A stretch of 64,000 nt of DNA from JABSOG01 sp965277695. GTDB lineage: Bacteria; Pseudomonadota; Gammaproteobacteria; Enterobacterales; Alteromonadaceae. Below are positions 28,686 to 37,529 of this stretch, piece by piece. The notes below the pieces were generated by a model that was not told where the DNA came from, did no database searches, and saw only the letters and a program-made list of their open reading frames with translations. Where the stretch lies: contig CBDIDQ010000071.1 in the NCBI GenBank assembly GCA_965277695.1, positions 124,001 to 188,000 of the forward strand, written 5' to 3'. Both the position numbers and the translations under genes were made by a program. Each line of letters starts with the position of its first letter. Within the stretch, counting starts at the first letter, position 1.

Positions 28686-29039
28686 ATGAGTGAATTAAAT
28701 CAAACCCAGTTGAATGAATTACAGCAACAGTTAATTGCTGAGCAACTGCATCTCAGACAACAGCTGGATTCGCAAGAAACAGAGACACAACCAGTGACGC
28801 TAGATCAACAAGCGGTAGGTCGGGTGTCACGTATTGATGCGATACAACAACAGCAAATGGCTATGGCTAATCAGCAGCATAACAAACAACATTTAAGCGC
28901 GGTGAATCAAGCGTTGGCAAGAATGGCTGATGATGATTACGGATTTTGTCAGGAATGTGACCAGTTAATCACTTTTGCCCGGTTGAAAATTAAGCCCGAA
29001 GCACTATATTGTATCAGTTGTCAGGGCAATCATGAATAA
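28686..29039 (+). CDS. DksA/TraR-family zinc finger protein
   Basis: A 117-residue protein starting at ATG 28686. The frame is open further upstream but would overlap the thioesterase, so I reject that extension. An N-terminal Gln-rich coiled-coil region leads to a C4 zinc finger, GFCQECDQ...YCISCQ (C-x2-C, about 17 residues, C-x2-C), as in DksA/TraR proteins that bind the RNA polymerase secondary channel. It is shorter than DksA (about 150) and resembles the YbiI/TraR-like accessory group. The acidic coiled-coil tip typical of DksA is not obvious, so direct DksA function should not be assumed. It lies 10 bp after the thioesterase and is probably the last gene of the cluster. Confidence 0.85.
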   Translation: MSELNQTQLNELQQQLIAEQLHLRQQLDSQETETQPVTLDQQAVGRVSRIDAIQQQQMAMANQQHNKQHLSAVNQALARMADDDYGFCQECDQLITFARLKIKPEALYCISCQGNHE

Positions 29040-29240
29040 GTGTCATCATTCTAAGAGCCTATAGGTACATCTGTAGGTGCATTTATAGGTAGATGGTTGT
29101 TTCCTCTGGCTTAAGCGGATTAAGTGTTGGTTCACATTTAACTCTTAATGCGCTACGCTTACAAACATTGTTATTTTATTGTTATGTTTTACGCCTGCTT
29201 CTTAAGGACAAAAGGTATATTACTATGATTGAAGAAACTC

Positions 29241-31973
29241 ATGTCAGAACTTAGAGTGCTAATTGCTGAGCCGAGCAAAACCGGGCGTCATATTTTTACT
29301 CAGCTTATTACCCGGTTGGGCGTCCATGTTACCTTCACCACATCAGCCGAAGAAACTTATGCCGAGGCTAGCAAACAAGATTATCACCTGATTTGTTTAT
29401 CACAAAAGTTGCCCGATGACGAAGGGATCAACGTGTGTGCAGCGCTACGTAAAATAGAGCAATACAAAACCACTACCGTATTGCTGGTTACCCCGCAAAA
29501 AAGCAGTATTGATTATGATTTTGCCTTCACCAATGGCGTCACTCAATTAATCGGTCGCCATGAATTACATCGTTTTAGCCATGCGGTTGAGTTGTTAATC
29601 GAACGCAATAAACCGATTAAAGGTAGGGTGCTGGTGGTTGAAGATTCTCGCTCTCAAGCTGAATATATGACAGTGCTGCTGCATGATATGGGGCTTGAGG
29701 TGGTGCAGGTGTCTAGTGCTGAACTGGCCATTAAAGAACTGAATCAGCAACAGTTTGATTTGAGCATTATTGATGTGGTACTCGCCGGTAATATGACCGG
29801 GGTTGAGCTGGTTGATTATATTCGCACCTTACCTGAACCGAGAAATAGCCTCAGAGTGTTGGCGATGTCTGGTTATGAAGACTCGTCAAGGCGGATCAAG
29901 CTGTTTAACTTGGGTGTCGATGACTTTATCAATAAGCCATTGATCAGAGAAGAGCTGATTGCCAGAGTCAGGGGATTGTTGTCACAGCACTATATTGTTG
30001 AAGCGGCGAAAGAAAACGAGCGCTTGTCGCGCAGTCTCAGTCAGGTACTAGATAACTCACCAGATATTATTGGTCGTTTTGATATCAATGGGCAGCTTTT
30101 GTTTATGAATCCCAGAATGGAAGCGGAACTGGGTGTCAATGTCCATAATGAAGTTGGTAAACATTTCAGTGAGTTGGGTTTGCCCGAGGCGAGTTTGCCG
30201 GTGTATAAACAGGCGATAGAAGAGCTATTAAAGTATAAAGAAGTACGGCGTTATCAATATGCGGGTAAAAATAACCTCGATTTTGATATTCAATTTGCCC
30301 CAGAGCTGGTAGATGGCGAAATTACTTCGTTTATTTGTTCAGCCAGAGATATCACTCAACTGATTGAATTGCAAAAAGAATTACTGGATTCTAAAGAAGC
30401 GGTTGAGTCCGCCAGTGAAGCCAAAACGCGCTTTTTGGCCACCATGAGCCATGAATTGCGTACTCCGCTCAATGCGATCAGCGGTTTTGGTCAGTTGATC
30501 ACCCAAAAACTGCATCACCAAGAGGATGCCGCAGCGAATGAACTCAAAGAGTATTTGGCTTTGATTGATGAAAACGCTGCCCATCTGACCACTTTAATTG
30601 ATGATATACTCGATTTGTCCCGGATTGAAGCTGATAAGCTGGATATGAATCTAGAAAACGTCGAGGTCAATCGACTAATTGAAGGTATCAGGGCGGGTTT
30701 TGCCAGTCCTTGTCAAGAGCGAGATATTCAGCTGACTGTTGATGCCAGCGGTTTGTCACAGCAAATGCTGGTGATAGATAAAGTCAAAACGCTGAACATT
30801 CTTAATAATTTAATCACCAACGCGGTTAAATTCAGTCATATTGGCGGTGATGTCAAAGTCTTTTTCTCACAAACTGAACAACAGTTATTGGTAGAAGTGA
30901 ATGATAACGGTATCGGTATTCCAGCGGATGGCATTTCTCGAATTTTTGCACCTTTTGAACAAGTCGATAATTCCAGAACACGAGATTATGGCGGAACCGG
31001 GTTAGGTTTATCTATCGTGCAAAAGCTGACGAATTTTCTCGGCGGTACCATTGTCATTAACAGTGAAGAAAATCACGGTACCCAATGTTTATTAAGTTTG
31101 CCGTTGCATGAGTCACAAGCTTGTTCGACTCAGCCCGTTGCTAAGCCGACGGAATCGATTGAAGACAGTTTTAATGGTCAGAAAATATTGGTGGTTGAAG
31201 ACAGTATGGTCAATCAGCAACTGATGACAGCGAGTTTGAAAAGTATGGGACTTACCGTTGAAGTGGCTGAAAATGGTTTGGTGGGTGTGGAGCAATGTAT
31301 TCGCTGGCAGCCAGATTTGGTATTGATGGATATGCATATGCCAAAGATGGACGGACTAGAAGCGACCCGGCAGATCAGAGCCATCGATAGCCTTAAAGAC
31401 TTGCCGATATTTGGCTTGTCGGCAGAAGCGCATAAAGAATATATTCAAAAAGCGATGAATTGCGGACTCACTGAATATCTCACTAAGCCGTTGGATTTTG
31501 CTTTGCTCAGTCGCACGCTACGGCAGCATTTGCCAACGCCAAATAATGTCAAGCCAAGTCTTGCTGACGCTGATGAGACCACGAATCTTGGCAATGAAAT
31601 GAATAACCATGAAGAGACAAGCCAAATGAACCAAGAATCTGTGTTAGACGCTGATAAAGGTATCCTCTATGCCGCCAACAATGCGGGCCTGTTCAAAAAG
31701 TTGTTAGGCACGTTTATTGCGCAGTACCAAGGATCGGCTGATGAGTTACAGCAAATGTATAAAAGTGGCCAAAATGAAGACGCAATGAAACTGGCTCATA
31801 CCATGAAAGGTGTCTGTTCGACGCTAGGTATGGATAGTTTAAGTGATGTGGCTAAAACGATGCAGTCTGCTTTTGCCGATGAAGAGCTAGCAGACATTGA
31901 GCAAAGCATTGCACGGTATAGTCAATTGCTCCATATTGCCATTGGTGAAGCCAAAACCTATTGTGAGGCTTAA
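29241..31973 (+). CDS. multi-receiver hybrid histidine kinase (REC-REC-PAS-HisKA-HATPase-REC-HPt)
   Basis: A soluble sensor kinase of about 910 residues with no clear membrane segment. The first receiver-like domain (LRVLIAEPSKTGRHIF) appears degenerate: SQKLPDDEG sits where the acceptor would be. The second (GRVLVVEDSRSQAEYM) has LSIIDVVLAGNMTG. A PAS domain (LDNSPDIIGRFDINGQLLF) precedes HisKA with H404 in MSHELRTPLNAISG. HATPase boxes are NLITNAVKFSH, DNGIGIP and GGTGLGLSIV. The third receiver has ILVVEDSMVNQQ and LVLMDMHMPKMDG. The C-terminal HPt has the phospho-His in LAHTMKGVCSTLG. A TTG at 29229 is in frame, but I prefer ATG 29241. The complete relay in one chain suggests output to a separate response regulator, possibly the receiver-GGDEF protein at 34332. 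Confidence 0.92.
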   Translation: MSELRVLIAEPSKTGRHIFTQLITRLGVHVTFTTSAEETYAEASKQDYHLICLSQKLPDDEGINVCAALRKIEQYKTTTVLLVTPQKSSIDYDFAFTNGVTQLIGRHELHRFSHAVELLIERNKPIKGRVLVVEDSRSQAEYMTVLLHDMGLEVVQVSSAELAIKELNQQQFDLSIIDVVLAGNMTGVELVDYIRTLPEPRNSLRVLAMSGYEDSSRRIKLFNLGVDDFINKPLIREELIARVRGLLSQHYIVEAAKENERLSRSLSQVLDNSPDIIGRFDINGQLLFMNPRMEAELGVNVHNEVGKHFSELGLPEASLPVYKQAIEELLKYKEVRRYQYAGKNNLDFDIQFAPELVDGEITSFICSARDITQLIELQKELLDSKEAVESASEAKTRFLATMSHELRTPLNAISGFGQLITQKLHHQEDAAANELKEYLALIDENAAHLTTLIDDILDLSRIEADKLDMNLENVEVNRLIEGIRAGFASPCQERDIQLTVDASGLSQQMLVIDKVKTLNILNNLITNAVKFSHIGGDVKVFFSQTEQQLLVEVNDNGIGIPADGISRIFAPFEQVDNSRTRDYGGTGLGLSIVQKLTNFLGGTIVINSEENHGTQCLLSLPLHESQACSTQPVAKPTESIEDSFNGQKILVVEDSMVNQQLMTASLKSMGLTVEVAENGLVGVEQCIRWQPDLVLMDMHMPKMDGLEATRQIRAIDSLKDLPIFGLSAEAHKEYIQKAMNCGLTEYLTKPLDFALLSRTLRQHLPTPNNVKPSLADADETTNLGNEMNNHEETSQMNQESVLDADKGILYAANNAGLFKKLLGTFIAQYQGSADELQQMYKSGQNEDAMKLAHTMKGVCSTLGMDSLSDVAKTMQSAFADEELADIEQSIARYSQLLHIAIGEAKTYCEA

Positions 31974-31979
31974 GGCAAA

Positions 31980-32018
31980 TTAACAGTTAACAGTTAACGG
32001 TTAACAGCAAAATCAAAA
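31980..32018. repeat. heptamer array plus 13-bp arm (left flank of the lipoprotein gene)
   Basis: Four TTAACAG/TTAACGG heptamers (31980-32007) run into AGCAAAATCAAAA (32006-32018). The 13-bp arm recurs in perfect inverted orientation at 32907-32919 on the far side of the lipoprotein gene. Confidence 0.8.
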
Positions 32019-32090
32019 GTGTGCTGCTGATGAGGCAGCATGACTATTGTTGACAAATCCCCTATTTATTTTTATTCAAGAGTATTATTA

Positions 32091-32885
32091 ATGAAACGTT
32101 TTTCCTCTTTATTCACTCTGCCTTCATTGTCTGCAACCTTGTTGGTTACCTCGCTGGGCTCCTTGCTCAGTGGTTGTGTTATTCATATCGACGGACCAGC
32201 TAGTTTTAGCAGTAATGACGAGCACTTTAGCAAACAGCTGAGTTTATCGGCTGCTGGTATTAGTGAGCTGCTGATTCATGCTGAATCTGGTGACATGGAA
32301 ATTAAAGGTGTCGCCGGGCTTGATACGATCACCGTTGCAGCGAAAGTATGGACCTCTAGCAAACCCGAGAGCGATGTAGGGTATAACTTAATCCTAGTGG
32401 AGGATGGCGACAAAGCTCGCTTGACTGCGACGCAGAAGCCGCGTGATGGCTTTTATTTTGGCTCTTCGGCCAAAATTGATTTAATTGTCAGTATGCCTGC
32501 TTATATGGCTTTGTCGGTAGACGATGAGTCTGGCGATATTGTGATCAGTGACGTTAAAGGCGGGGTGAAGATTGAAGATCAGTCGGGTGATATTGAAGTC
32601 GCTCATTTGACTCATCATTTGCGGATAAACGATGAGTCTGGTGATATCAATATTCATCATGTTGATGGCGACATCAACATTCATGACGATTCGGGAGAAA
32701 TTGAGATAAGCCACGTTAGCGGTGAAGTGTTTATTGATGATGCTTCTGGTGATATTACCGTAAGTCATGTGGATAATATCGTCAAAATTGATGATGGCTC
32801 TGGTGATATTGAGATTAATCGGGTGAAGACCTTGAAGATCCTCGAATCTGGCTCAGGCGAATTGAATGTTCGTGAAGGTTCGTAA
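32091..32885 (+). CDS. DUF4097-like repeat lipoprotein
   Basis: A lipoprotein of 264 residues. The signal sequence ends in the lipobox LLSGC with Cys29 as the lipidation site, which argues for ATG 32091 over the upstream in-frame ATG at 32040. The body is built from about seven to eight short β-strand repeats of the form [D/E]x[S/E]SGDI.[I/V]..V (for example DDESGDIVISDVKGG, DESGDINIHHVDGD, DASGDITVSHVDN). This is the pattern of DUF4097-type putative adhesin β-helices. Likely location is the inner or outer membrane facing the periplasm. The gene is flanked by inverted copies of a heptamer array and 13-bp arm. Function is unknown. Confidence 0.82.
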   Translation: MKRFSSLFTLPSLSATLLVTSLGSLLSGCVIHIDGPASFSSNDEHFSKQLSLSAAGISELLIHAESGDMEIKGVAGLDTITVAAKVWTSSKPESDVGYNLILVEDGDKARLTATQKPRDGFYFGSSAKIDLIVSMPAYMALSVDDESGDIVISDVKGGVKIEDQSGDIEVAHLTHHLRINDESGDINIHHVDGDINIHDDSGEIEISHVSGEVFIDDASGDITVSHVDNIVKIDDGSGDIEINRVKTLKILESGSGELNVREGS

Positions 32886-32906
32886 ATGCACCGTGATGAG
32901 TCGTGT

Positions 32907-32962
32907 TTTTGATTTTGCTTTTAATGGTTAATGGTTAATGGTTAATGGTTAATTGTTAATTG
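32907..32962. repeat. 13-bp arm plus heptamer array (right flank of the lipoprotein gene)
   Basis: TTTTGATTTTGCT (32907-32919), the exact reverse complement of the arm at 32006-32018, is followed by six heptamers, four TTAATGG and two TTAATTG (32921-32962). Read on the opposite strand the heptamer is TTAACCA-like, so arm and array together form an imperfect inverted copy of the left flank. Confidence 0.82.
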
Positions 32963-32975
32963 CGCGAAGCCCGAC

Positions 32976-33671
32976 TTATCCCCCGGGTAATACATACAGC
33001 AACATCATAAAATAATGGCAGGCGGCACCTGCGAGCACAAAGATATGCCAGATGGCGTGGTTGTAAGGGATGTTATCGTTGCAGTAAAAGATGGTGCCGA
33101 GGCTGTAAATCAGCCCGCCGCCCACTAATAAATAAAACCCTGCGGGGGGTAGGTTTTGCCATAGTTCATAAACAATGAATAGCGAGCACCAGCCCATAAG
33201 CAAATAACTCAGCAAAGAGAGTTTGTCAAAACGGGCACCAAAGATCAGTTTAAACACAATGCCGAATATAGCCAAACTCCAAATTATCCACAGTACGGTG
33301 TGGGCGGTGTCATTGTTAATGGTGATCAGTAATAGTGGGGTGTAAGAGCCTGCAATGAGCAAATAGATGGCACAATGGTCAATGATTTTAAAACATTCCT
33401 TGAGCTTTTCGCTACGCAGTCCGTGATAAAGGGATGAGGCCATAAACAGCAAAACTAGGCTGCTGCCATAGATACCTAAGCTACTGAATTTTATCGCTTC
33501 AATGGTGGTTTGCTGGTAAAAGGGCAGTGGCATCAGTAAAAAAATCAAGCCAATAATACTCGCTACCATGCCAATGCCGTGGCTGATGGTATTAGCTAAC
33601 TCTTCTTTGAAGGAATAAAACGTCTGGTCAGGGTCGATTGGTTTTGAGGCTGTTACTGCTGGCGATTTCAT
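32976..33671 (-). CDS. hemolysin III / TrhA (PAQR-like) membrane protein
   Basis: A 231-residue seven-helix membrane protein of the hemolysin III (YqfA/TrhA) family. Conserved positions are EELANTISHGIG near residue 25, the ASSLYHGL segment after the third helix, the DHCAIYLLIAGSYTP segment and the late HAIWHIFVLAGAACHYF segment. The clustered His, Asp and Ser residues form the metal site of the PAQR superfamily. Despite the name, bacterial members are linked to membrane homeostasis rather than haemolysis. The gene appears monocistronic. Confidence 0.92.
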   Translation of the reverse strand: MKSPAVTASKPIDPDQTFYSFKEELANTISHGIGMVASIIGLIFLLMPLPFYQQTTIEAIKFSSLGIYGSSLVLLFMASSLYHGLRSEKLKECFKIIDHCAIYLLIAGSYTPLLLITINNDTAHTVLWIIWSLAIFGIVFKLIFGARFDKLSLLSYLLMGWCSLFIVYELWQNLPPAGFYLLVGGGLIYSLGTIFYCNDNIPYNHAIWHIFVLAGAACHYFMMLLYVLPGG

Positions 33672-33751
33672 AGATAATTAACACTTTGGGAATGAACTTT
33701 AAGCTTACAACTGTTCGCTCAAATATGCCACCAGCATTGGCGATAAATTTG

Positions 33752-34096
33752 CTAATAACAAATCATGGCATAAAAGCCCAGCTGTTTGGTGGTTTCTGAC
33801 CAGATCACATTAGATTGGATTAGTTTGGATTCTGGCAGGCGTTTATTGATTTCAGTTTCAAAATAATCTCGGTCATCATTGAAAAAGATTTCACAATAGG
33901 CCAATTGACTGGTAGGCTGTGACGAATTCAGGGTTTTAGTCATTGTCAGATTAGGTGCTAGGTCAGGCGTTAGGTTTGAAGCCAAGTGTGCTGACAAAAA
34001 TAACCAACTGAGTACCGATATTGGTACCAATATTAGCACAGCGCCAAACAGCATTGACATGACGATTTTTAAATCAATAGTAATGGCTGACTTCAT
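33752..34096 (-). CDS. small single-span membrane protein, unknown
   Basis: I do not recognise a family. I take the start at 34096 (MKSAITIDLKIVMSMLFG) because AGGAA lies about eight bases upstream; a longer frame to 34168 lacks such a site. The product has 114 residues, with one membrane helix (about 12-35, MLFGAVLILVPISVLSWLF) and a periplasmic domain containing two Cys residues (AYCEIFF near the middle and the terminal MICY) that could pair. A short NLTPDLAPNLT linker is low complexity. It lies between the hemolysin-III gene and the diguanylate cyclase on opposite strands. Confidence 0.6.
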   Translation of the reverse strand: MKSAITIDLKIVMSMLFGAVLILVPISVLSWLFLSAHLASNLTPDLAPNLTMTKTLNSSQPTSQLAYCEIFFNDDRDYFETEINKRLPESKLIQSNVIWSETTKQLGFYAMICY

Positions 34097-34331
34097 GGTG
34101 TGAGTTCCTGATATGTTTAAGCATATCGTTATTAGATGATTGCCAAGAGTTTGGTAAGTATTTGTCATAAATCATATTTTTAATAGTGCCATTTTTGTAT
34201 CTTTGTTAATGGTTTGTACGATTTATCAGCAGTGACGCAATATCTAGGTTTGATCACTCGCGAAATAAACATTTGTCGTGTAATCTGTTAGCCAGATCAG
34301 TGGGTAAATCAGCGAGTTTTCTATACCAATT

Positions 34332-35234
34332 ATGAATATTAAAGAAAGCAAGATCCTCATTATTGACGACAGCGCCGTTAACACTATGTTGTTGACCGGG
34401 TTACTGGAAGATGAACATCATATTATTGCCGCTGATAATGGCAAAAGCGGCATTGAATTGGCGATTAATGAAGAGCCTGATTTGATTTTGCTGGACGTGA
34501 CCATGCCTGACATGGATGGTTATATGGTCTGTGATGAGTTAAAAACCCAAATACAAACCCGCACCATTCCGGTAATTTTTGTTACCGCCATGGATGATAT
34601 GGAAGATGAGGCCAGGGGTCTCGAAATGGGCGCGATTGATTATATTACCAAGCCATTTTCGCCACAAATTGTCAAAGCCAGAGTGCGTAATCACCTCGAA
34701 TTAAAGTTATACCGTGATCGCCTGATGCAGTTGTCGATGATTGACGGTTTAACCTCAATCCCTAATCGCCGTCAGTTTGATCGCACTGTTAACCAAGAAT
34801 GGCAACGGGGGATCCGCAGAGAGACGCCGATATCACTGTTACTGATGGATATCGATTTTTTCAAACAATACAATGATCAATATGGTCACCTCAAAGGTGA
34901 TGATTGCTTGAAAAAAGTGGCCAAAGCTTTGTCTGAACAATTGCACCGACCGACTGACATGGTAGCCCGTTATGGTGGTGAAGAGTTTGTTTGTGTATTA
35001 CCAGAAACTGGTGATGGTGGTGCAGTACATGTCGCCAAACGAATTATTGCTGCGATGGCAGCGTTAGATATTGAGCACTTAGGTTCATCAGTGGCCACTC
35101 ATGTTAGCGTCAGTATCGGTCTGATATGTTTGTTACCTACTGTCGAACATACCCTCGCCGATTTTATTGAAGAAGCCGACAAAGCCCTATACCGAGCTAA
35201 GCAGTCTGGCCGTAATCGTTACGTTATGGTGTGA
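34332..35234 (+). CDS. response regulator with diguanylate cyclase output (REC-GGDEF)
   Basis: A 300-residue cytoplasmic protein. Receiver residues 6-125: acidic pocket IDDS, phospho-acceptor D55 in LILLDVTMPDMDG, conserved Thr in FVTAMDD and Lys in ITKPFS. The GGDEF domain (about 133-298) opens with MIDGLTSIPNRRQFD and has the active-site loop GGEEF at 215-219. An RxxD inhibitory site (RPTD, 206-209) sits exactly five residues before it, so c-di-GMP product inhibition is expected. It makes c-di-GMP from two GTP and so probably controls the motile-sessile switch. The nearest likely kinase is the hybrid protein at 29241, which is an inference from proximity. Confidence 0.95.
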   Translation: MNIKESKILIIDDSAVNTMLLTGLLEDEHHIIAADNGKSGIELAINEEPDLILLDVTMPDMDGYMVCDELKTQIQTRTIPVIFVTAMDDMEDEARGLEMGAIDYITKPFSPQIVKARVRNHLELKLYRDRLMQLSMIDGLTSIPNRRQFDRTVNQEWQRGIRRETPISLLLMDIDFFKQYNDQYGHLKGDDCLKKVAKALSEQLHRPTDMVARYGGEEFVCVLPETGDGGAVHVAKRIIAAMAALDIEHLGSSVATHVSVSIGLICLLPTVEHTLADFIEEADKALYRAKQSGRNRYVMV

Positions 35235-35305
35235 TTGAGTTAATAATGAGACCTTAGGAATAAAAATCGTGAATGTCTTGAGGGTTTGACGGGCTTTTCA
35301 AATCA

Positions 35306-35492
35306 CTGGAGCGCTTCGTTCTTAAAAAAATATTTTGACCACGGAGACACGGAGAAAACAAAATCAAAAGAAGAACAAGACCTTAAAACAATCATTGCTT
35401 TTGACCTTCTCCGTGCTTCCGTGCTTCCGTGCTTCCGTGCTTCCGTGTCTCCGTGGTGAATGCTTTTGCTTGTAAAGAACAAAGCGCTCCAG
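35306..35492. mobile_element. MITE-like inverted-repeat element with octamer expansion
   Basis: Terminal inverted repeats CTGGAGCGCTTCGTTCTT (35306-35323) and AAGAACAAAGCGCTCCAG (35475-35492) match at 17 of 18 positions. Inside, ACCACGGAGACACGGAGAA (from 35339) pairs with TTCTCCGTG...TCTCCGTGGTGAA on the right. The right arm has been expanded by four CTTCCGTG octamers (35416-35447). No target-site duplication is clear, and there is no transposase gene. The CACGGAGACACGGAG core is a motif seen widely in bacterial intergenic repeats. Confidence 0.75.
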
Positions 35493-35557
35493 ATACCTGA
35501 ACAGACCATCGGCTCGCATAACGGTAGTATTAAATAATTACTTATAATTTTCCAATC

Positions 35558-36134
35558 CTAAAGAGATGGTTTAATTGCCACCAACTGAGCAATGGCACTA
35601 CCATTGCTGATCCCCTCAAATTGATGTAATACTTGCCAACCGTCGAAAAGCTGGGCTAACTCACCGGGGTGTAACAAAAAATCTGGGTTTTTCGGCCTAC
35701 CTAATGCCGCCTGAGCCACGGTAAAGGTTTCGTAGATAATCATCCCGCCGGGCGCTATTGCTTGTTTAATGGCATCAAACAATGGTCGATGTAAATAACG
35801 AAAAACCATGATGGCGCTAAAACTTTGCCCGCTTAACGGCTCGCTGTCAGGCACTTCAAAATCAACCGACCAAGTACGTGAAGGCGCTTTGAGCTGATGG
35901 TTTAAAGTATTCAAACTGTCTTGGTTACGGTCGGCAAATACCACTGGTAAACCTTGTTGCTCTCCTTGTTGCAGTCTCTGTTTTAGCAGGTACAAACCAT
36001 TACGACCACCGCCACAAGCCAAATCGAGAATGGGGTTGTTTGCTGTGCGCTACCGCTTGGCTCAGCTGGGGTAGAAAGGTTTCTAACAACATTGAGTGGG
36101 GTGAGTGAGGTGAAGGTGTGGCGTTAGCGGTCAT
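35558..36134 (-). pseudogene. class I methyltransferase, frameshifted near the N-terminus
   Basis: The natural start is ATG 36134, overlapping the stop of the upstream gene by 11 bases. An extra base in the run at 36032-36035 (CCCC on the coding strand) shifts the frame. Removing it joins QAVAHSKQ to PILDLACGGGRNG, which is SAM-binding motif I. The body continues with FADRNQDSL, an FSAIMVFRYLHRP segment and PGGMIIYETFT, a layout like the tellurite-resistance TehB/class I small methyltransferases. As sequenced, only a truncated product (from within motif I) could be made. It is the last gene of the VWA-sigma-anti-sigma cluster. Substrate unknown. The single homopolymer indel could be a sequencing error. 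Confidence 0.75.
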
Positions 36135-36870
36135 TTTTACATCCTGGGTAGTCGGTCAATTTTTTCAATGAAGTGATGGTTTGTTCTGGGCCGAATTCAA
36201 TTTGCAGCCAATCACCCGGGGTCATGTTGTCGAGCCATTGCTGGTCTATCGCAACCATTTGGCCTTGGCAATCTTTGGCGTAACTTGGTGATGAAAGCTG
36301 GTCTGCGGGTCTTGCGGTGGTTGGTAATAGTCGTGCGATTATTGATGTGGCCATAAGTTGAGAACTTGATTTAGAACTAGGCGCTGCGTAATTTCTGGCT
36401 ATTGCTCTGGCTTGTTGACCTGCTTGAGGTTTGGCTTGATAACTGTCAGCCATTTCTGTCATTTCAGCCATTTCTGTCATTTCTGCTATTTCGGCTTTCG
36501 GGGCCATTCGGCTACTACGTGCGCTGTTTGACCTTTTACTCTGGGCTCGGTCGCTTGATGCTCGGGCGTTTGCTGGCATCGATTCTGCCATATCTTGTGG
36601 TTCACTTATAGGCATATGAGCGATAGTTGTTTCATCGACCGAAAAATCTTGCGGTATAAAGTAATAGGAGATAATAATCACAAAACAGGCGGTGATGCTC
36701 GATGCCCAGAGCGGGCGAAATAGCCATGAGGAGCGGCGAGGTTTTTGTTGAGAGTGTTGTTTCTGGGCAGCAGTGTAAATGCTATCAGGCACATTGAGCT
36801 GTTGCTTGCGTTGCTGATATAGTCGACTGAGCTTTTTATCTAAAGGATCTTGATCATCGTGGTTCATCAT
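36124..36870 (-). CDS. probable membrane anti-sigma factor
   Basis: A 248-residue protein with a cytoplasmic N-terminal part (about 1-48), one membrane helix (about 52-70, PLWASSITACFVIIISYYF) and a periplasmic part with low-complexity repeats (AEMTEMAEMTEMAD, encoded by 12-bp tandem repeats near 36460). The C-terminal region has two Cys residues (KDCQGQM and YPGCKN). The start overlaps the end of the ECF sigma gene by four bases (ATGA), the classic sigma/anti-sigma arrangement. No recognisable zinc anti-sigma motif (HxxxCxxC) is present, so the assignment rests on topology and context. Confidence 0.65.
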   Translation of the reverse strand: MMNHDDQDPLDKKLSRLYQQRKQQLNVPDSIYTAAQKQHSQQKPRRSSWLFRPLWASSITACFVIIISYYFIPQDFSVDETTIAHMPISEPQDMAESMPANARASSDRAQSKRSNSARSSRMAPKAEIAEMTEMAEMTEMADSYQAKPQAGQQARAIARNYAAPSSKSSSQLMATSIIARLLPTTARPADQLSSPSYAKDCQGQMVAIDQQWLDNMTPGDWLQIEFGPEQTITSLKKLTDYPGCKNDR

Positions 36871-37472
36871 TTGTCCTCCAGCTGTGGTTTTGGGTCTGGG
36901 TTTGAGTCTGATTCTGGGTTTAGGTGCTGCTTAAAGAAATTTCTCGCGTAACGTAAACGGCTTTTAATGGTTTCGCTGTTTTCTTGGGTGATGGTTGCTA
37001 TTTCGGTTAAGCTAAAACCCTCTTGTTGCAGAATAAACGCTTCTTTTTGTAAAAACGGCAATTGGGTCAACAGGGTATTAAATTGGCTTAACTCATCTTG
37101 GCCGCTAATTTCATCGGACAAATCTACTGTGACCAACATGTCGTCGTCCCATTCGATCATTTCCCAGCGTCTGGCCACTCTGATGGCATCAATCATCTGA
37201 TTGCGACCGAGAGTAAACAGCCAAGATTTAAAGCGACCACTGCGCAGATACTGGGTTCTTTTTTCAATCACCTTAACCCAGGTCATCTGGCTTAAATCGC
37301 CAGCCCAATCTGGGTCGGTTTGGCTGAGCAAAAAATGATAGAGGTCTTTGCCGTTATGCTGCACCAAAAAATCGAGCAGCTCAGGTTTGCCGCTGTCGGC
37401 ATACTTGAGCATTACGTCTTCGGAGCTAGTGTTGGGGGTCAGCCAATCGGCGAGCCAGCTTGCTACGCCCAT
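36867..37472 (-). CDS. ECF-type RNA polymerase sigma factor
   Basis: A 201-residue σ70-family group IV factor. Region 2 is about residues 35-100, with DLSQMTWVKVIEKR and GRFKSWLFTLGRNQMIDAIR (regions 2.2-2.4). Region 4 is about 135-190, ending in the helix-turn-helix EGFSLTEIATITQENSETIK with SRLRYARNFFK after it. There is no region 1 or 3. It follows a VWA lipoprotein gene by 57 bp and precedes a likely membrane anti-sigma, so the cluster probably responds to an envelope signal. The arrangement resembles other sigma/VWA/anti-sigma clusters in gammaproteobacteria. Confidence 0.9.
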   Translation of the reverse strand: MGVASWLADWLTPNTSSEDVMLKYADSGKPELLDFLVQHNGKDLYHFLLSQTDPDWAGDLSQMTWVKVIEKRTQYLRSGRFKSWLFTLGRNQMIDAIRVARRWEMIEWDDDMLVTVDLSDEISGQDELSQFNTLLTQLPFLQKEAFILQQEGFSLTEIATITQENSETIKSRLRYARNFFKQHLNPESDSNPDPKPQLEDK

Positions 37473-37529
37473 TGGTTGACAGACCTGTTGTGATGATCCA
37501 ATTGCTTATTTTCCATCTATTGGTTTCAG

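Noticed and set aside
33752..34168. Longer form of the small membrane protein starting at 34168
   Set aside because: The internal ATG at 34096 has an AGGAA site; the extra 24 residues do not look like part of the protein.
35303..35509. Short minus-strand frame with HHGDTEARKHG-type peptide
   Set aside because: This is the well-known spurious translation of the CACGGAGACACGGAG repeat motif.
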